Source of the DNA: an uncultured Rikenellaceae bacterium
GTDB lineage: Bacteria; Bacteroidota; Bacteroidia; Bacteroidales; Rikenellaceae
Assembly: GCA_910577285.1 (NCBI GenBank)
Contig: CAJTLO010000012.1
Location: forward strand, 1-26,933
DNA length: 26,933 nucleotides
Reading direction: 5' to 3'
Of the stretch, positions 8,101 to 14,750 are shown piece by piece (position 1 is the stretch's first letter; every line of letters starts with the position of its first letter). The notes below the pieces were generated by a model, which was not told where the DNA came from, ran no database searches, and worked only from the letters and a program-made list of their open reading frames with translations. Position numbers and translations under genes: made by a program.

Positions 8101-8826
8101 GCGGTTGGGGTCGTCCAGATCGCGCCCCGTGTTGAGGCAGATCAGGTGGTCGTGCGCCGCTGCATCCTCTTCGAGGGTGAAGTGCACGTCGTTGGATACG
8201 ATCCGTTTCACGCCGTGGGCGGCGGCCAGTTCGCGCAGCACCTTGTTGACCTCCACCTGCTGCCGGCACGTGTCGGTATCGGGCGCCCCGGAGAGCGAGC
8301 GGTGGAGCTGGAGTTCGATGTAATAGTCGTCGCCGAATATCTCCTTGAACTCTTCCACGATCTCCGAGGCCTCCTGCCGGTTGCCGTGCATGATGGCCTG
8401 CGGCAGTTCGCCGCCGAGGCAGGCCGAGCAGCAGATGAGTCCTTCGTGGTATTGCCGCAGCAGCGTCTTGTCGATACGCGGTTTGTAGTAGAATCCCTCG
8501 GTCCAGGAGTAGGAAACCAGCTTGGTGAGGTTGTGATAGCCCTTGAGGTTCTTGGCGAGCAGAATCAGGTGGTCGCCCGACTTTTCGTCCTTATCCTTTT
8601 CGAGGTGGTTTTTCACCACATATACCTCGCAGCCGAGGATGGGTTTCAATCCGGCGCCATTGGCCGCATCGTAGAACTCCTTCACGCCGAACATATTGCC
8701 GTGGTCGGTGATGGCGACGGCCGTCATGCCGAACTCCTTCGCCCGCTTCATCAGCGAGGGGATGGAGGCGGCTCCGTCCAGGATGGAGTATTGAGTATGT
8801 ACGTGAAGGTGAGTGAATTGAGGCAT
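5110..8826 (-). CDS. dnaE: DNA polymerase III subunit alpha
   Basis: The replicative DNA polymerase catalytic subunit, 1238 residues from the chosen start. The N-terminal PHP domain opens FTHLHVHTQYS (His6, His8, His10), with ITDHGN soon after. The catalytic palm contains PDVDVDF with Asp479 and Asp481, and the third carboxylate is Asp637 in IKMDFLGL. A helix-hairpin-helix and OB-fold region fills the C-terminus (AGMVTDVQNLYTRNGKPFG). A charged insertion around residues 310-390 separates PHP from palm, as in other Bacteroidetes DnaE. An upstream in-frame ATG at 8853 overlaps the -7 box at 8851-8858, so it cannot be the start; MPQFTHLHVHT at 8826 fits the family. trxA follows. Confidence 0.97.
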   Translation of the reverse strand: MPQFTHLHVHTQYSILDGAASIPSLMKRAKEFGMTAVAITDHGNMFGVKEFYDAANGAGLKPILGCEVYVVKNHLEKDKDEKSGDHLILLAKNLKGYHNLTKLVSYSWTEGFYYKPRIDKTLLRQYHEGLICCSACLGGELPQAIMHGNRQEASEIVEEFKEIFGDDYYIELQLHRSLSGAPDTDTCRQQVEVNKVLRELAAAHGVKRIVSNDVHFTLEEDAAAHDHLICLNTGRDLDDPNRMRYTGQEYFKSPEEMAALFPDDTEALENTMEIADKVECYTLEHKPLMPDFPLPDDFAIDREELRRIFLRRFDGQISSLEKKLADADEAKKPSLLHETESLRSEREQAAAAPDLDAFAAGNERLGEWLTVSKQYLYLVALTMQGARERYGEPDEKTLERLRYELSTIEWMGFPGYFLIVSDFIRAAREMGVSVGPGRGSAAGSVVAYCLRITNIDPLKYDLLFERFLNPDRISLPDVDVDFDEDGRADVLRYVIEKYGKKRVAQIVTFGTMAPKLAIRDVARVEKLPLADSDRLAKLVPDKLMVEKGETPFERAYKDSPELARERESPNPLIQNTLKYAEKLEGSVRQTGVHACGVIIGKDDLEEFAPVATAKDADLNVVQYEGKLVESVGLIKMDFLGLKTLSIIKDAVENVRRVQGMDLDIDNIPLDDKKTYQLFCKGETTGIFQFESAGMKKYLRALKPNRFEDLIAMNALYRPGPMDNIPSFIARKHGQEKVEYEFPEMAEYLEDTYGITVYQEQVMLLSQKLAGFTGGEADTLRKAMGKKQRATLDKMKPKFLKGAAERGHDTEICEKIWTGWEAFASYAFNKSHSTCYAYVAYQTAYLKAHYPSEFMAALLSRNLSSMDKISFFMDECKRMGIKVLGPDINESVESFTSDREGNVRFGLAAVKGVGQAAMLSIVEEREQAGKFRNIYDFVERVNMQAVNRKNIENMALAGAFDSISGFHRSKFFSADQRDASGTVFLEQLIKYGSRMQTERNTTQQSLFGGTDIVDIQQPLLPQCPDWNKLETLNHEKEMIGMYLSSHPLDDYEIAIKRFCNTQLTQFSNLNDLRDKDFTIAGMVTDVQNLYTRNGKPFGRFRLEDYSGQHEFALFDKDYENFRKYLFKDYFLLLKGSVRPRPYNKEEYEAKITSMQMLGDVLDGVNELTISLHINDITPDLTAELAERLSAVKGRINLRVKVVDPREGVSLAFFSRKYKVALTQELVGYLESNEINYSIA

Positions 8827-8850
8827 GCCGGTGTGTTTTGAGCGACCCAA

Positions 8851-8858
8851 CAAAGATA
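8851..8858 (-). promoter_or_regulatory. -7 box for dnaE-trxA
   Basis: TATCTTTG on the minus strand matches TAnnTTTG exactly and lies 24 bases before the dnaE ATG. It decides the dnaE start in favour of 8826. No clear -33 box is seen. Confidence 0.6.
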
Positions 8859-9021
8859 GCTATTTCTCCTGGAATAGCCTTATGTTTTCCCTGCTATTTA
8901 GGGCGGGCGTCCTGCGGCGGGTCCCCGTGTTTTTCCTAAGTGTCCTGTGCTGTACGCGTTCCCCGTTCCGGGTCGGCAAGGGGCGGGAGGTCGCAAGCTC
9001 CGTGCAGGGCGGGAAAACGGA

Positions 9022-9049
9022 AAGGGGAACGGCAGAAGCCGTTCCCCTT
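9022..9049. terminator. 12-bp hairpin terminator after the plug-domain protein
   Basis: AAGGGGAACGGC (9022-9033) pairs with GCCGTTCCCCTT (9038-9049) around AGAA. It lies 22 bases past the stop of the minus-strand gene at 9072-9737 and upstream of the dnaE promoter. Confidence 0.7.
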
Positions 9050-9071
9050 GTTGCGTCGCGGGCGAATGCGG

Positions 9072-9737
9072 TTATTTCGTGTCGATCACGAGTACGCCGT
9101 TCATGCCGGCCGCACCGTAGATGACGCCGTTGCGGTCTACCGTCACCGATTCGATGTCGTTGGGGTTGACGAGCATGTTGGCGGCATTGAAGTCCTGCAT
9201 CCGGATGCCGTTCACCACCACCAGCGGTACCACGCCGTCGAGGTAGGCCTGGTAGTAGCCCGGACCGCCGTCGATGACCAGACCGGCGATGCGGCCCGTC
9301 AGGTAGTCGGCGAGGTTGGCGTATTGCAGCGGGCTGGTCATGCGGTCGACCTGTACGTCGGGCGAGGAGGCCGATGCCGGAACGACTTTGTAGTCGCTGG
9401 CGGCTATCTTCTCTCCGTTGCGCCAAGCCGATGCCACGCGGTCGCGGCGGTTGAGGTTGAGTTGCAGGGTGGTCATGCCGTTGGCGGGGAACTCGTAGAT
9501 GCGGTGGCGGATGATGACCGCTACCGTGTCGTTGTTGGCGACGCCCGGGAGCGTGAGCCGGCCCTCCTTGAAGGAGTGTACGACGGGATTCTCGCTCTTG
9601 ACATAGGCGATGATGTCGCGCCGCGGGGCTTCGCCCTTGTTGTTGATGACACGCATGTTCACCGGATGTCCGCCGGTCGTCTGGGCCATTCCCGCCAGCG
9701 GGAGCAGCAGCATGAGTACGCTAAATAATTTTTTCAT
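9072..9737 (-). CDS. Secreted stand-alone TonB-plug-domain protein
   Basis: A 221-residue exported protein with signal peptide MKKLFSVLMLLLPLAGMAQ. The middle region resembles a carboxypeptidase-regulatory or beta-sandwich domain. The C-terminal 90 residues look like the plug domain of SusC-type TonB-dependent receptors: DYLTGRIAGLVID, then VPLVVVNGIRM, then NPNDIESVTVDRNG, and GAAGMNGVLVIDTK. In receptors this plug is followed by a 22-strand barrel; here the protein simply ends. It may be a soluble periplasmic partner, a signalling piece or a relic, and I cannot tell which. It is transcribed alone, with a hairpin after the stop. The leader has a tandem AAGTTAT pair at 9744-9757 and only an imperfect -7 box (TACCTTCG, 9835-9842). 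Confidence 0.75.
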   Translation of the reverse strand: MKKLFSVLMLLLPLAGMAQTTGGHPVNMRVINNKGEAPRRDIIAYVKSENPVVHSFKEGRLTLPGVANNDTVAVIIRHRIYEFPANGMTTLQLNLNRRDRVASAWRNGEKIAASDYKVVPASASSPDVQVDRMTSPLQYANLADYLTGRIAGLVIDGGPGYYQAYLDGVVPLVVVNGIRMQDFNAANMLVNPNDIESVTVDRNGVIYGAAGMNGVLVIDTK

Positions 9738-9864
9738 AATCGTAAGTTATAAGTTATTTGAATCGTTTGCGGAGCATGCTGCAAGATGCGTTCCAAACGC
9801 GGCGGCATGGTCCCGTTCGACGGTTCCTCTCGTGCGAAGGTACGGAATTTGTTACTTCCGATCG

Positions 9865-9894
9865 TTGCAGGGTATGCGGAAAATCCGTATATTG
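9865..9894 (+). promoter_or_regulatory. Candidate promoter of the DUF2007-like gene
   Basis: TTG at 9865-9867 is followed after 20 bases by TATATTG at 9888-9894, close to the TTTG-N19-21-TAnnTTTG pattern. The ATG at 9921 follows 26 bases later. Confidence 0.4.
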
Positions 9895-9920
9895 TAAAAA
9901 CAGAATAAAACAGGGAAGAT

Positions 9921-10169
9921 ATGAAAGACAGGGAATTTGCAACCGTAGCGAGGTTCGCCTCGATGGAACAGGCGCAGGTGGTCAAGGCGATGCTCGATTC
10001 GATGGGAGTCGACAACCAGATCGTGAACGACATAGCCGCCGATATTCTGCCCATGCTGGAGCGGGACGTACGGATTATCGTCAACACTTCCGATCTCCCC
10101 AAGGCCAAACAGCTGATGAAGGCCAAATTCGATCGGGAGAGTTTCAAAACCGCCTGGAAAGAGAAGTAG
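9921..10169 (+). CDS. DUF2007-like putative signal-transducing protein
   Basis: An 82-residue cytoplasmic protein (MKDREFATVARFASMEQAQVV...). The pattern of an opening strand, a helix beginning SMEQAQVVKAMLDSMGV, and a strand RDVRIIVNTSDLPKAKQLM matches the small DUF2007 family (putative prokaryotic signal-transducing protein), which has an ACT-like beta-alpha-beta fold. Members occur throughout the Bacteroidetes as single genes and have no proven biochemical role. There is no signal peptide or membrane segment. It is a single-gene unit, divergent from the plug-domain gene, with the next terminator 190 bases downstream. Confidence 0.75.
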   Translation: MKDREFATVARFASMEQAQVVKAMLDSMGVDNQIVNDIAADILPMLERDVRIIVNTSDLPKAKQLMKAKFDRESFKTAWKEK

Positions 10170-10479
10170 TGGCGGTCGGGTGCCCGGGCGGATTCGTCTC
10201 CCGGGACGGGCGATGAAGGCGGTCGACGGGACGCTCCGGCCGGCGGTGCGTATGGTTTCCGTTGTTTCTTGTACGCAAGGAAACGGGCGTACGGGGCTTC
10301 GGAGATCGGTGTTTCGCGTCCGGGCGTGTTGCGTGCGACCCTACGGAAGAGGAGCTATAAGGGCTGTCCGTTTTTCGGGACGGCCTTTTTTGTGTCGCGA
10401 TGCAATCGGATGGCGACAAGGTGCGGATAAGTCGTGCGGGAGACGGATGCGGAGATATCGCTCCGCGGTAGCTTCGGAT
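10170..10479. other. Intergenic stretch with terminator, no gene seen
   Basis: GC-rich spacer between the DUF2007-like gene and the convergent aroE. The only structure I can support is the hairpin at 10359-10391. Open frames here have no recognisable family content. Confidence 0.6.
10359..10391 (+). terminator. Hairpin with T-run between convergent genes
   Basis: AAGGGCTGTCCG, a TTTTT loop and CGGGACGGCC pair with one bulged G, and the right arm runs into TTTTTT. This is a good intrinsic terminator for the plus strand and possibly also serves aroE. The arm sequence resembles the palindrome after fabG. Confidence 0.7.
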
Positions 10480-11238
10480 TCAGTCGCGCAGGGGCGCTGC
10501 GGGCCGGGCCGTACGGAAGAGTTCCCAGCTCTTTTCGGCCTGTATCTCCAGCATCCGCAGGCCGTTCATCGTCCGGGCTCCGGCTTCGAGGCCGCGGTGC
10601 AGAAAGAGGGTTTCGGGCGGATTGTAGACCATGTCGTAGAGCAGGTGGTCGGAGGTAAGCAGGTGGTAGGGTATGGGGGGGCAGTGCGCGGTGTCGGGAT
10701 AGGTGCCCAGCGGCGTGGCGTTGACGATCAGGCGGTGGCGTTGCATCGCCGATCGGGTCAGCTCCCCGTAGGAGAGGAAACCGGTGCCCTGTTTCGTACG
10801 CGACACGGTGGTGTAGTCGATGCCGAGTCGCGCCAGGCCGAAGGCCGCTGCCGCCGCTGCACCGCCGCTGCCTAAAAGGAGTGCCCGAGGCCGCTGACCG
10901 GCCGTCAGTTCCGTCACCGATTCCGCGAATCCGATCCAGTCCACGTTGTAGCCTTTCCAGCGGTCGCCCTGTCGGACGACGCAATTCACGGCTCCGATCC
11001 GTAGGGCGGTAGGGTCGAGCTCGTCGAGGTAGGCCATGACCGCCTGTTTGTAGGGAGCGGTGACGTTGAAGCCCAGCAGGGCGGGTTCGGCCAGCAGGGC
11101 GGGAAGTGCGTCGATCGAGGGGAGCGGGTAGTTGCGGTAGGTGGCGTCGGAGATGCCGTTGTGCAGAAACATCCGTGCGAACCACTCCGCCGAAAAGGAG
11201 TGGCCCAGCGGATAGCCGATAAGCCCGAACGCACGCAT
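10480..11238 (-). CDS. aroE: Shikimate dehydrogenase
   Basis: A 252-residue NADPH-dependent shikimate dehydrogenase, which reduces 3-dehydroshikimate in aromatic amino acid synthesis. Visible motifs in order are GYPLGHSFS, NVTAPYK with catalytic Lys64, GAVNC, GYNVDWIGF with Asp100, the nucleotide-binding GSGGAAAAAA, NATPLG, YDMVYNP and GLRMLEIQAEKSWELF. The usual GxNTD motif has Val in place of Thr. The start is taken at MRAFGLIG because the family begins there. An alternative ATG at 11247 (MPAMRAF) overlaps the upstream stop as TGATG and would couple translation. It is the second gene of an operon after the DedA/YqaA-type gene. Confidence 0.92.
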   Translation of the reverse strand: MRAFGLIGYPLGHSFSAEWFARMFLHNGISDATYRNYPLPSIDALPALLAEPALLGFNVTAPYKQAVMAYLDELDPTALRIGAVNCVVRQGDRWKGYNVDWIGFAESVTELTAGQRPRALLLGSGGAAAAAAFGLARLGIDYTTVSRTKQGTGFLSYGELTRSAMQRHRLIVNATPLGTYPDTAHCPPIPYHLLTSDHLLYDMVYNPPETLFLHRGLEAGARTMNGLRMLEIQAEKSWELFRTARPAAPLRD

Positions 11239-11246
11239 AGCGGGCA

Positions 11247-11870
11247 TCAGCAGACGTATTTGATGAGCAGGAACCCGCCGATCAGCACTACGGTGAAGGC
11301 GATTACGATCAGGTTGAGGTAACGGTCGATGAAGCTCTTGATGGGGGTGCCGAAACGCCAGATGAGCCACCCCACCAAGAAGAAACGCATGCCGCGGCCG
11401 ATGACGGAGGCCAGCATGAACATTCCGAAATGGATGTGGAACACGCCTGCGGCGAGCGTGAAGATCTTATAGGGGATGGGGGTGAAGCCTGCGGTGAAGA
11501 CGGCCCAGAAATTCCACTCCTCGTAGATGCCGGCTACCGATTCGAACGCCTCCCGGCTGAAGATGCCCGGAATGAACCAATGGTCGATCGCATTCCATGC
11601 CCAGAAGCCGAGTGCGTAGGCGATGACGGCGCCTGCGAGCGTTCCGGCCAGACAGATGGCCGAATAGCGGAACGATCGGCGCGGCGAGCCCAGGCACAGC
11701 GCGATGAGCAGCACGTCGGGCGGTATGGGAAAGAAACTCGCTTCGGCCAGGGCGAGGAGGAAAAGCGCCGTCGGCCCCCACGGGCTGTCGGCCCAACCGA
11801 GTATCCAGTCGTAGACACGCCGTATGACGTTCGGTTTTTTTGCGGGGATTTCTACCGTTTCGTTCTCCAT
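11247..11870 (-). CDS. DedA/YqaA-type integral membrane protein
   Basis: A 207-residue inner-membrane protein with several hydrophobic segments. It has the VTT/DedA signature: a glutamate- and proline-bearing re-entrant region (ALFLLALAEASFFPIPPDVLL) and a later segment (FTAGFTPIPYKIFTLAAGV), followed by GRGMRFFLVGWLIWRFG. The family includes lipid scramblase-like and flippase-like transporters; the YqaA subgroup is not well characterised. The ATG at 11870 is chosen because the longer TTG-started frame would begin inside the -7 box at 11898-11905. aroE follows immediately, so the two are cotranscribed. Confidence 0.85.
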   Translation of the reverse strand: MENETVEIPAKKPNVIRRVYDWILGWADSPWGPTALFLLALAEASFFPIPPDVLLIALCLGSPRRSFRYSAICLAGTLAGAVIAYALGFWAWNAIDHWFIPGIFSREAFESVAGIYEEWNFWAVFTAGFTPIPYKIFTLAAGVFHIHFGMFMLASVIGRGMRFFLVGWLIWRFGTPIKSFIDRYLNLIVIAFTVVLIGGFLLIKYVC

Positions 11871-11897
11871 CTCTTTTCTGCGTTTACGTATCGGGGA

Positions 11898-11905
11898 CAA
11901 AGGTA
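11898..11905 (-). promoter_or_regulatory. -7 box for the yqaA-like/aroE operon
   Basis: TACCTTTG on the minus strand is an exact TAnnTTTG, 27 bases before the ATG at 11870. It rules out the longer start. Confidence 0.6.
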
Positions 11906-12844
11906 CGAAAAAGCTCCGAACCCTCGTGCGTTTGCGGAGAGTTTGGTGCGGTATCGGAACGGAGAAGGCGGAAGGGAGGGCAGGGACTCGGCTGTTGTCA
12001 GCGGTTCGGGTGTAGTCCTTACCGTAGTGGTTGCGGGTGTTGTTCGGGGAGCCGCGTCTGTAGAAGGGAGGTTCAGATGGGTTGTCGGCGAGATGAAGCG
12101 GGCTGCCTACCTTCGGGGCAGGGACTCGGCGGTTGTCGGCTGTTGTCAGCGGTTCGGGTGTAGTCCTTACCGTAGTGGTTGCGGGTGTTGTTCGGGGAGC
12201 CGCGTCTGTAGAAGGGAGGTTCAGATGGGTTGTCGGCGAGATGGAACGGGCCGCTTGCCTTCGGGGCAGGGACTCGGCGGTTGCGGAAAGGCGGGGCGGG
12301 CTTTTGGGGAACTAATAGGTAACGTGTTTTGTGGCGCAGGGACTTTTTGCCGAGAGGGAAGTATGTGTCGCAGACGGGCTGTGCGGAGGCGTTTCCGGAG
12401 GTTTCATCGGGCTCGGCTCTTTGGGAGGCGGAGCACTGTGGTGCGCGACCGATTCGTCGGGAAATCGTCGTTTAAACCGTTCGGTCCGGTAATCGGCCGT
12501 CGGTTGTGTCGTTGCCGTTGTTTTTGTCTTGTTGGCTGTCCGAGTTCCCGTTACTTTCCGTCGGGGGCGTCGCCCGGCAGGCGTAGTGAATCGGTCGTTT
12601 GTAAACCGTTCGGTCCGGTAATCGGCTGTCGGTTGTGTCGTTGCCGTTGTTTTTGTCTTGTTGGCTGTCCGAGTTCCCGTTACTTTCCGTCGGGGGCGTC
12701 GTCCGGCAGGCGTAGTGAATCGGTCGTTTGTAAACCGTTCGGCCCGGTAATCGGCCGTCGGTTGTGTCGTTGTCCGGTTGTTCCGTTGCCGTTGTTTTTG
12801 TCTTGTTTTGTCTTGTTTTGTCTTGTTGGCTGTCCGAGTTCCCG
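11906..12844. other. 939-base gene-free region with two tandem arrays
   Basis: No conserved protein is recognisable in any frame between the divergent promoter at 11898 and the stop of the S41 protease at 12845. The region is filled largely by a 148-bp repeat (two copies plus partial) and a 129-bp repeat (three copies). Between them, about 12285-12466, I see no structure. Long open frames on both strands through here reflect GC-rich repeats whose 129-bp period is divisible by three. Confidence 0.75.
11978..12284. repeat. 148-bp tandem repeat, two copies plus partial
   Basis: A core of 106 bases (11990-12095) recurs essentially unchanged at 12138-12243, a period of 148. The linking segment (CTTCGGGGCAGGGACTCGG) appears after each core, and partly before the first, so the array reads as two full units plus ends. 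The period is not divisible by three, so no protein repeat is encoded. No inverted-repeat ends or transposase are present. Confidence 0.9.
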
Positions 12845-12877
12845 TTACTTTCCGTCGGGGGCGTCGCCCAGCAGGCG
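12467..12877. repeat. 129-bp tandem array extending from the 3' end of the S41 protease gene
   Basis: Units begin at AAACCGTTCGG at 12474, 12603 and 12732, a period of 129. Each unit contains the reverse complement of the last ten codons plus stop of the protease gene: 12551-12583 and 12680-12712 copy 12845-12877. The copies differ by scattered single-base changes, such as Leu to Pro in the ghost codons. The gene-proximal unit is 36 bases longer, from an extra 16 bases near 12770-12785 and 20 bases of TTGTTTTGTC-type reiteration near 12797-12824. Confidence 0.9.
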
Positions 12878-14452
12878 GGCGTACTCCGTGGGGGATTGCA
12901 GGAGATGCAATGCCGCGGCGAATTCCCTGTCGTCGGCAGCGTTCGTTATCCGGAAGTATGCGTTGCTGTCCCAAAGTTTCCGGGCGATAAGCGCTTTCAG
13001 GTGTACGCGCAGCTCCGGCAGCGTGGCGGACTCCTCCTGCGCAGTGGCGACGATGTCCCGTTTGCGGCCCAGGTCGGTCAGCTGTTCCAGCATGGCGGGT
13101 GTCACCTCGAACGCTTCGGCGAACCGTTCGAACGTGGGGTATTGCGCTTTGATGCGTCCGCGTTCCCGTTCGAGGAGGGTGTTGACGTACTCGTTGACGA
13201 CGCCTCCGCGGACGAGGCGGTTCCAGTAGGCGTAGTTTTTCGTCGTGTCGAGCGGGATCGCGAGGTCGGGGGTGATGCCTCCGCCGCCGAGCACCTTGCG
13301 ACCGTTGCGGAGCGTGCGGTAGACGGGGGCCTGGCGGTTGAGCGAGTCGGCATAGCTGTTATCCAGCGTGCGTTTGATGTGGTCGGTGTAGTAGCCTTCC
13401 GGATCGCCGTTCTCGAACGGTCGTTGAATGACCCGTCCGGAGGGGGTGTGGTAGCGGGCCACCGTAATGCGGACGGCAGAGCCGTCGATGAGGGGGAGCT
13501 GCTGTTGGACGAGTCCTTTGCCGAAACTGGGCTGGCCGATGATCACGCCGCGGTCCCAGTCCTGTACCGCACCGGCCACTATTTCGCTGCCCGATGCCGA
13601 GGAGGAGTCGGTCAGTACCGCGAGTTTTCCTTCGGTGAAGGTACCCGCGCGGCGCGAACGGTAGCCGATCTCCTTGACGTTGCGTCCTTCGGTGGATACC
13701 ACCAGCGATCCGGCCGGAAGGAAGAACTCGCTCATTTCGATGGCCTGGTCGAGCAGGCCGCCGCTGTTGCCGCGCAGGTCGAGGATGAGGGCGGAGAGGG
13801 GGCCGAGCGTATCGAATGCTCGGCGGAACTCCTCCATGGTCGTTCCGGCGAAGCGGTTCACCCGGATGTATCCGATGCCGGGGGCGGCCAGGTAGGCGGC
13901 GTCCACCGTGTGGATGGGGATGTCGGCACGCGTCACGTGGAAGAGCAGTTGCTCCTTGTCGCCGCGTCTTGCCACGCCGAGCATGGCCTTGCTCCCTTTG
14001 GGGCCGCGGAGCAGTTTCGGTACGTCGGCGCGTTGCACTCCGACCGACGACTTGCCGTCCACCGCCACGATACGGTCGTTGGGCAGCACTCCGACGCTTT
14101 CCGCCGGGCCGCCGGGGATGGTGTTCACCACGATGATCGTGTCGTTGATGACGTCGAACTCTACGCCGATGCCGCTGAAACTGCCGTCGAACGACTCCCG
14201 GATGGCTTTCATCTCCTCCGCCGAAGAGTAGGAGGAGTGGGGGTCGAGCTCCGCCAGCATGCTCACGATGGCCTCTTCGACCAGTTTTTCGTTGTTCAGC
14301 GTGTCGACGTACCGTGCATTGAGGTAATCGAAGAACTGTTCGAGTTTCAATTTCTGGTAGTCGGTCCGTTTCCGGTTTGCCGCAGCGGGGGATTGGGCGG
14401 CCGCCCAGAGCGGCAGGAGTGCGAGCAGGAGCAGTGTCAGTTTTTTCGTCAT
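12845..14452 (-). CDS. S41 family C-terminal processing peptidase
   Basis: A 535-residue exported serine protease of the CtpA/Prc family. A signal peptide (MTKKLTLLLLALLPLWAAAQ) is followed by an N-terminal helical part. A PDZ domain (SFSGIGVEFDV to about residue 165) precedes the S41 core. The Ser-Lys dyad is Ser287 in SASGSE and Lys312 in FGKGLVQ, with the 25-residue spacing of E. coli Prc. It probably trims or degrades periplasmic proteins from their C-termini. The start at 14452 is set by the signal peptide; an ATG 33 bases earlier would add a non-signal extension. I see no -7 box upstream. Its last ten codons are duplicated in the downstream tandem array. Confidence 0.93.
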   Translation of the reverse strand: MTKKLTLLLLALLPLWAAAQSPAAANRKRTDYQKLKLEQFFDYLNARYVDTLNNEKLVEEAIVSMLAELDPHSSYSSAEEMKAIRESFDGSFSGIGVEFDVINDTIIVVNTIPGGPAESVGVLPNDRIVAVDGKSSVGVQRADVPKLLRGPKGSKAMLGVARRGDKEQLLFHVTRADIPIHTVDAAYLAAPGIGYIRVNRFAGTTMEEFRRAFDTLGPLSALILDLRGNSGGLLDQAIEMSEFFLPAGSLVVSTEGRNVKEIGYRSRRAGTFTEGKLAVLTDSSSASGSEIVAGAVQDWDRGVIIGQPSFGKGLVQQQLPLIDGSAVRITVARYHTPSGRVIQRPFENGDPEGYYTDHIKRTLDNSYADSLNRQAPVYRTLRNGRKVLGGGGITPDLAIPLDTTKNYAYWNRLVRGGVVNEYVNTLLERERGRIKAQYPTFERFAEAFEVTPAMLEQLTDLGRKRDIVATAQEESATLPELRVHLKALIARKLWDSNAYFRITNAADDREFAAALHLLQSPTEYARLLGDAPDGK

Positions 14453-14750
14453 GGTCTTGTGTGTCGTCTGTTTCGCCGGGGGCATAGGTCGCGGTCGTTG
14501 TGGTCCGTATCCCGCGACATCCTTTTGGGGCGGGAGGACTTGAGCCCGTTTCGTCCGTCGCCGGTTTCGCTCCCTCTCCGGTCCGCTCGTCCCTCGTTGT
14601 CCGTGCGGCCGGTGTGCGGAAGTCCCTGTCGGGGAGTCGGTGCAGGCCCGGCGTGCAATGCTTCGTCCGGCCTTAATAAGGACGCACGAGGCGCCGGACT
14701 CTGCCGCCTCGTGCGTGGTGAGGTGTATCCGTCGGGATACGTGACAGGGG
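14453..14750. other. Spacer between hisS and the S41 protease
   Basis: About 300 GC-rich bases with no gene. It holds the hisS hairpin at 14682-14716. I could not find an exact TAnnTTTG box for the protease on the minus strand. Confidence 0.5.
14682..14716 (-). terminator. 12-bp hairpin after hisS
   Basis: ACGCACGAGGCG (14682-14693) pairs with CGCCTCGTGCGT (14705-14716) around an 11-base loop, 35 bases past the hisS stop. No U-run. Confidence 0.6.

Noticed and set aside
5314..8841. A 1175-codon open frame on the plus strand opposite dnaE
   Set aside because: It is the antisense shadow of dnaE produced by GC-biased third positions; the dnaE strand has all catalytic motifs and this frame has no recognisable domain.
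8826..8853. ATG at 8853 as the dnaE start
   Set aside because: It overlaps the exact -7 box at 8851-8858 and adds nine residues absent from the family; 8826 gives the normal PHP opening.
9734..10147. A 137-codon minus-strand frame opposite the DUF2007-like gene
   Set aside because: Antisense to a recognisable small protein family and crossing its promoter; no domain content.
11978..12877. CRISPR array
   Set aside because: The units are long contiguous tandem repeats without unique spacers, and there are no cas genes.
12312..12974. A minus-strand frame with three 43-residue repeats (TTPAGRRPRRKVTG..., TANKTKTTATTQPTADYR)
   Set aside because: The repeat exists only because the 129-bp DNA period is divisible by three. 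The frame overlaps the protease 3' end out of frame, and composition is low-complexity. I kept the DNA repeat and dropped the protein.
11430..13229. A long plus-strand frame through the repeats
   Set aside because: It begins antisense to the DedA/YqaA-type gene, ends antisense to the protease, and has Cys/Arg-rich noise between; no domain.
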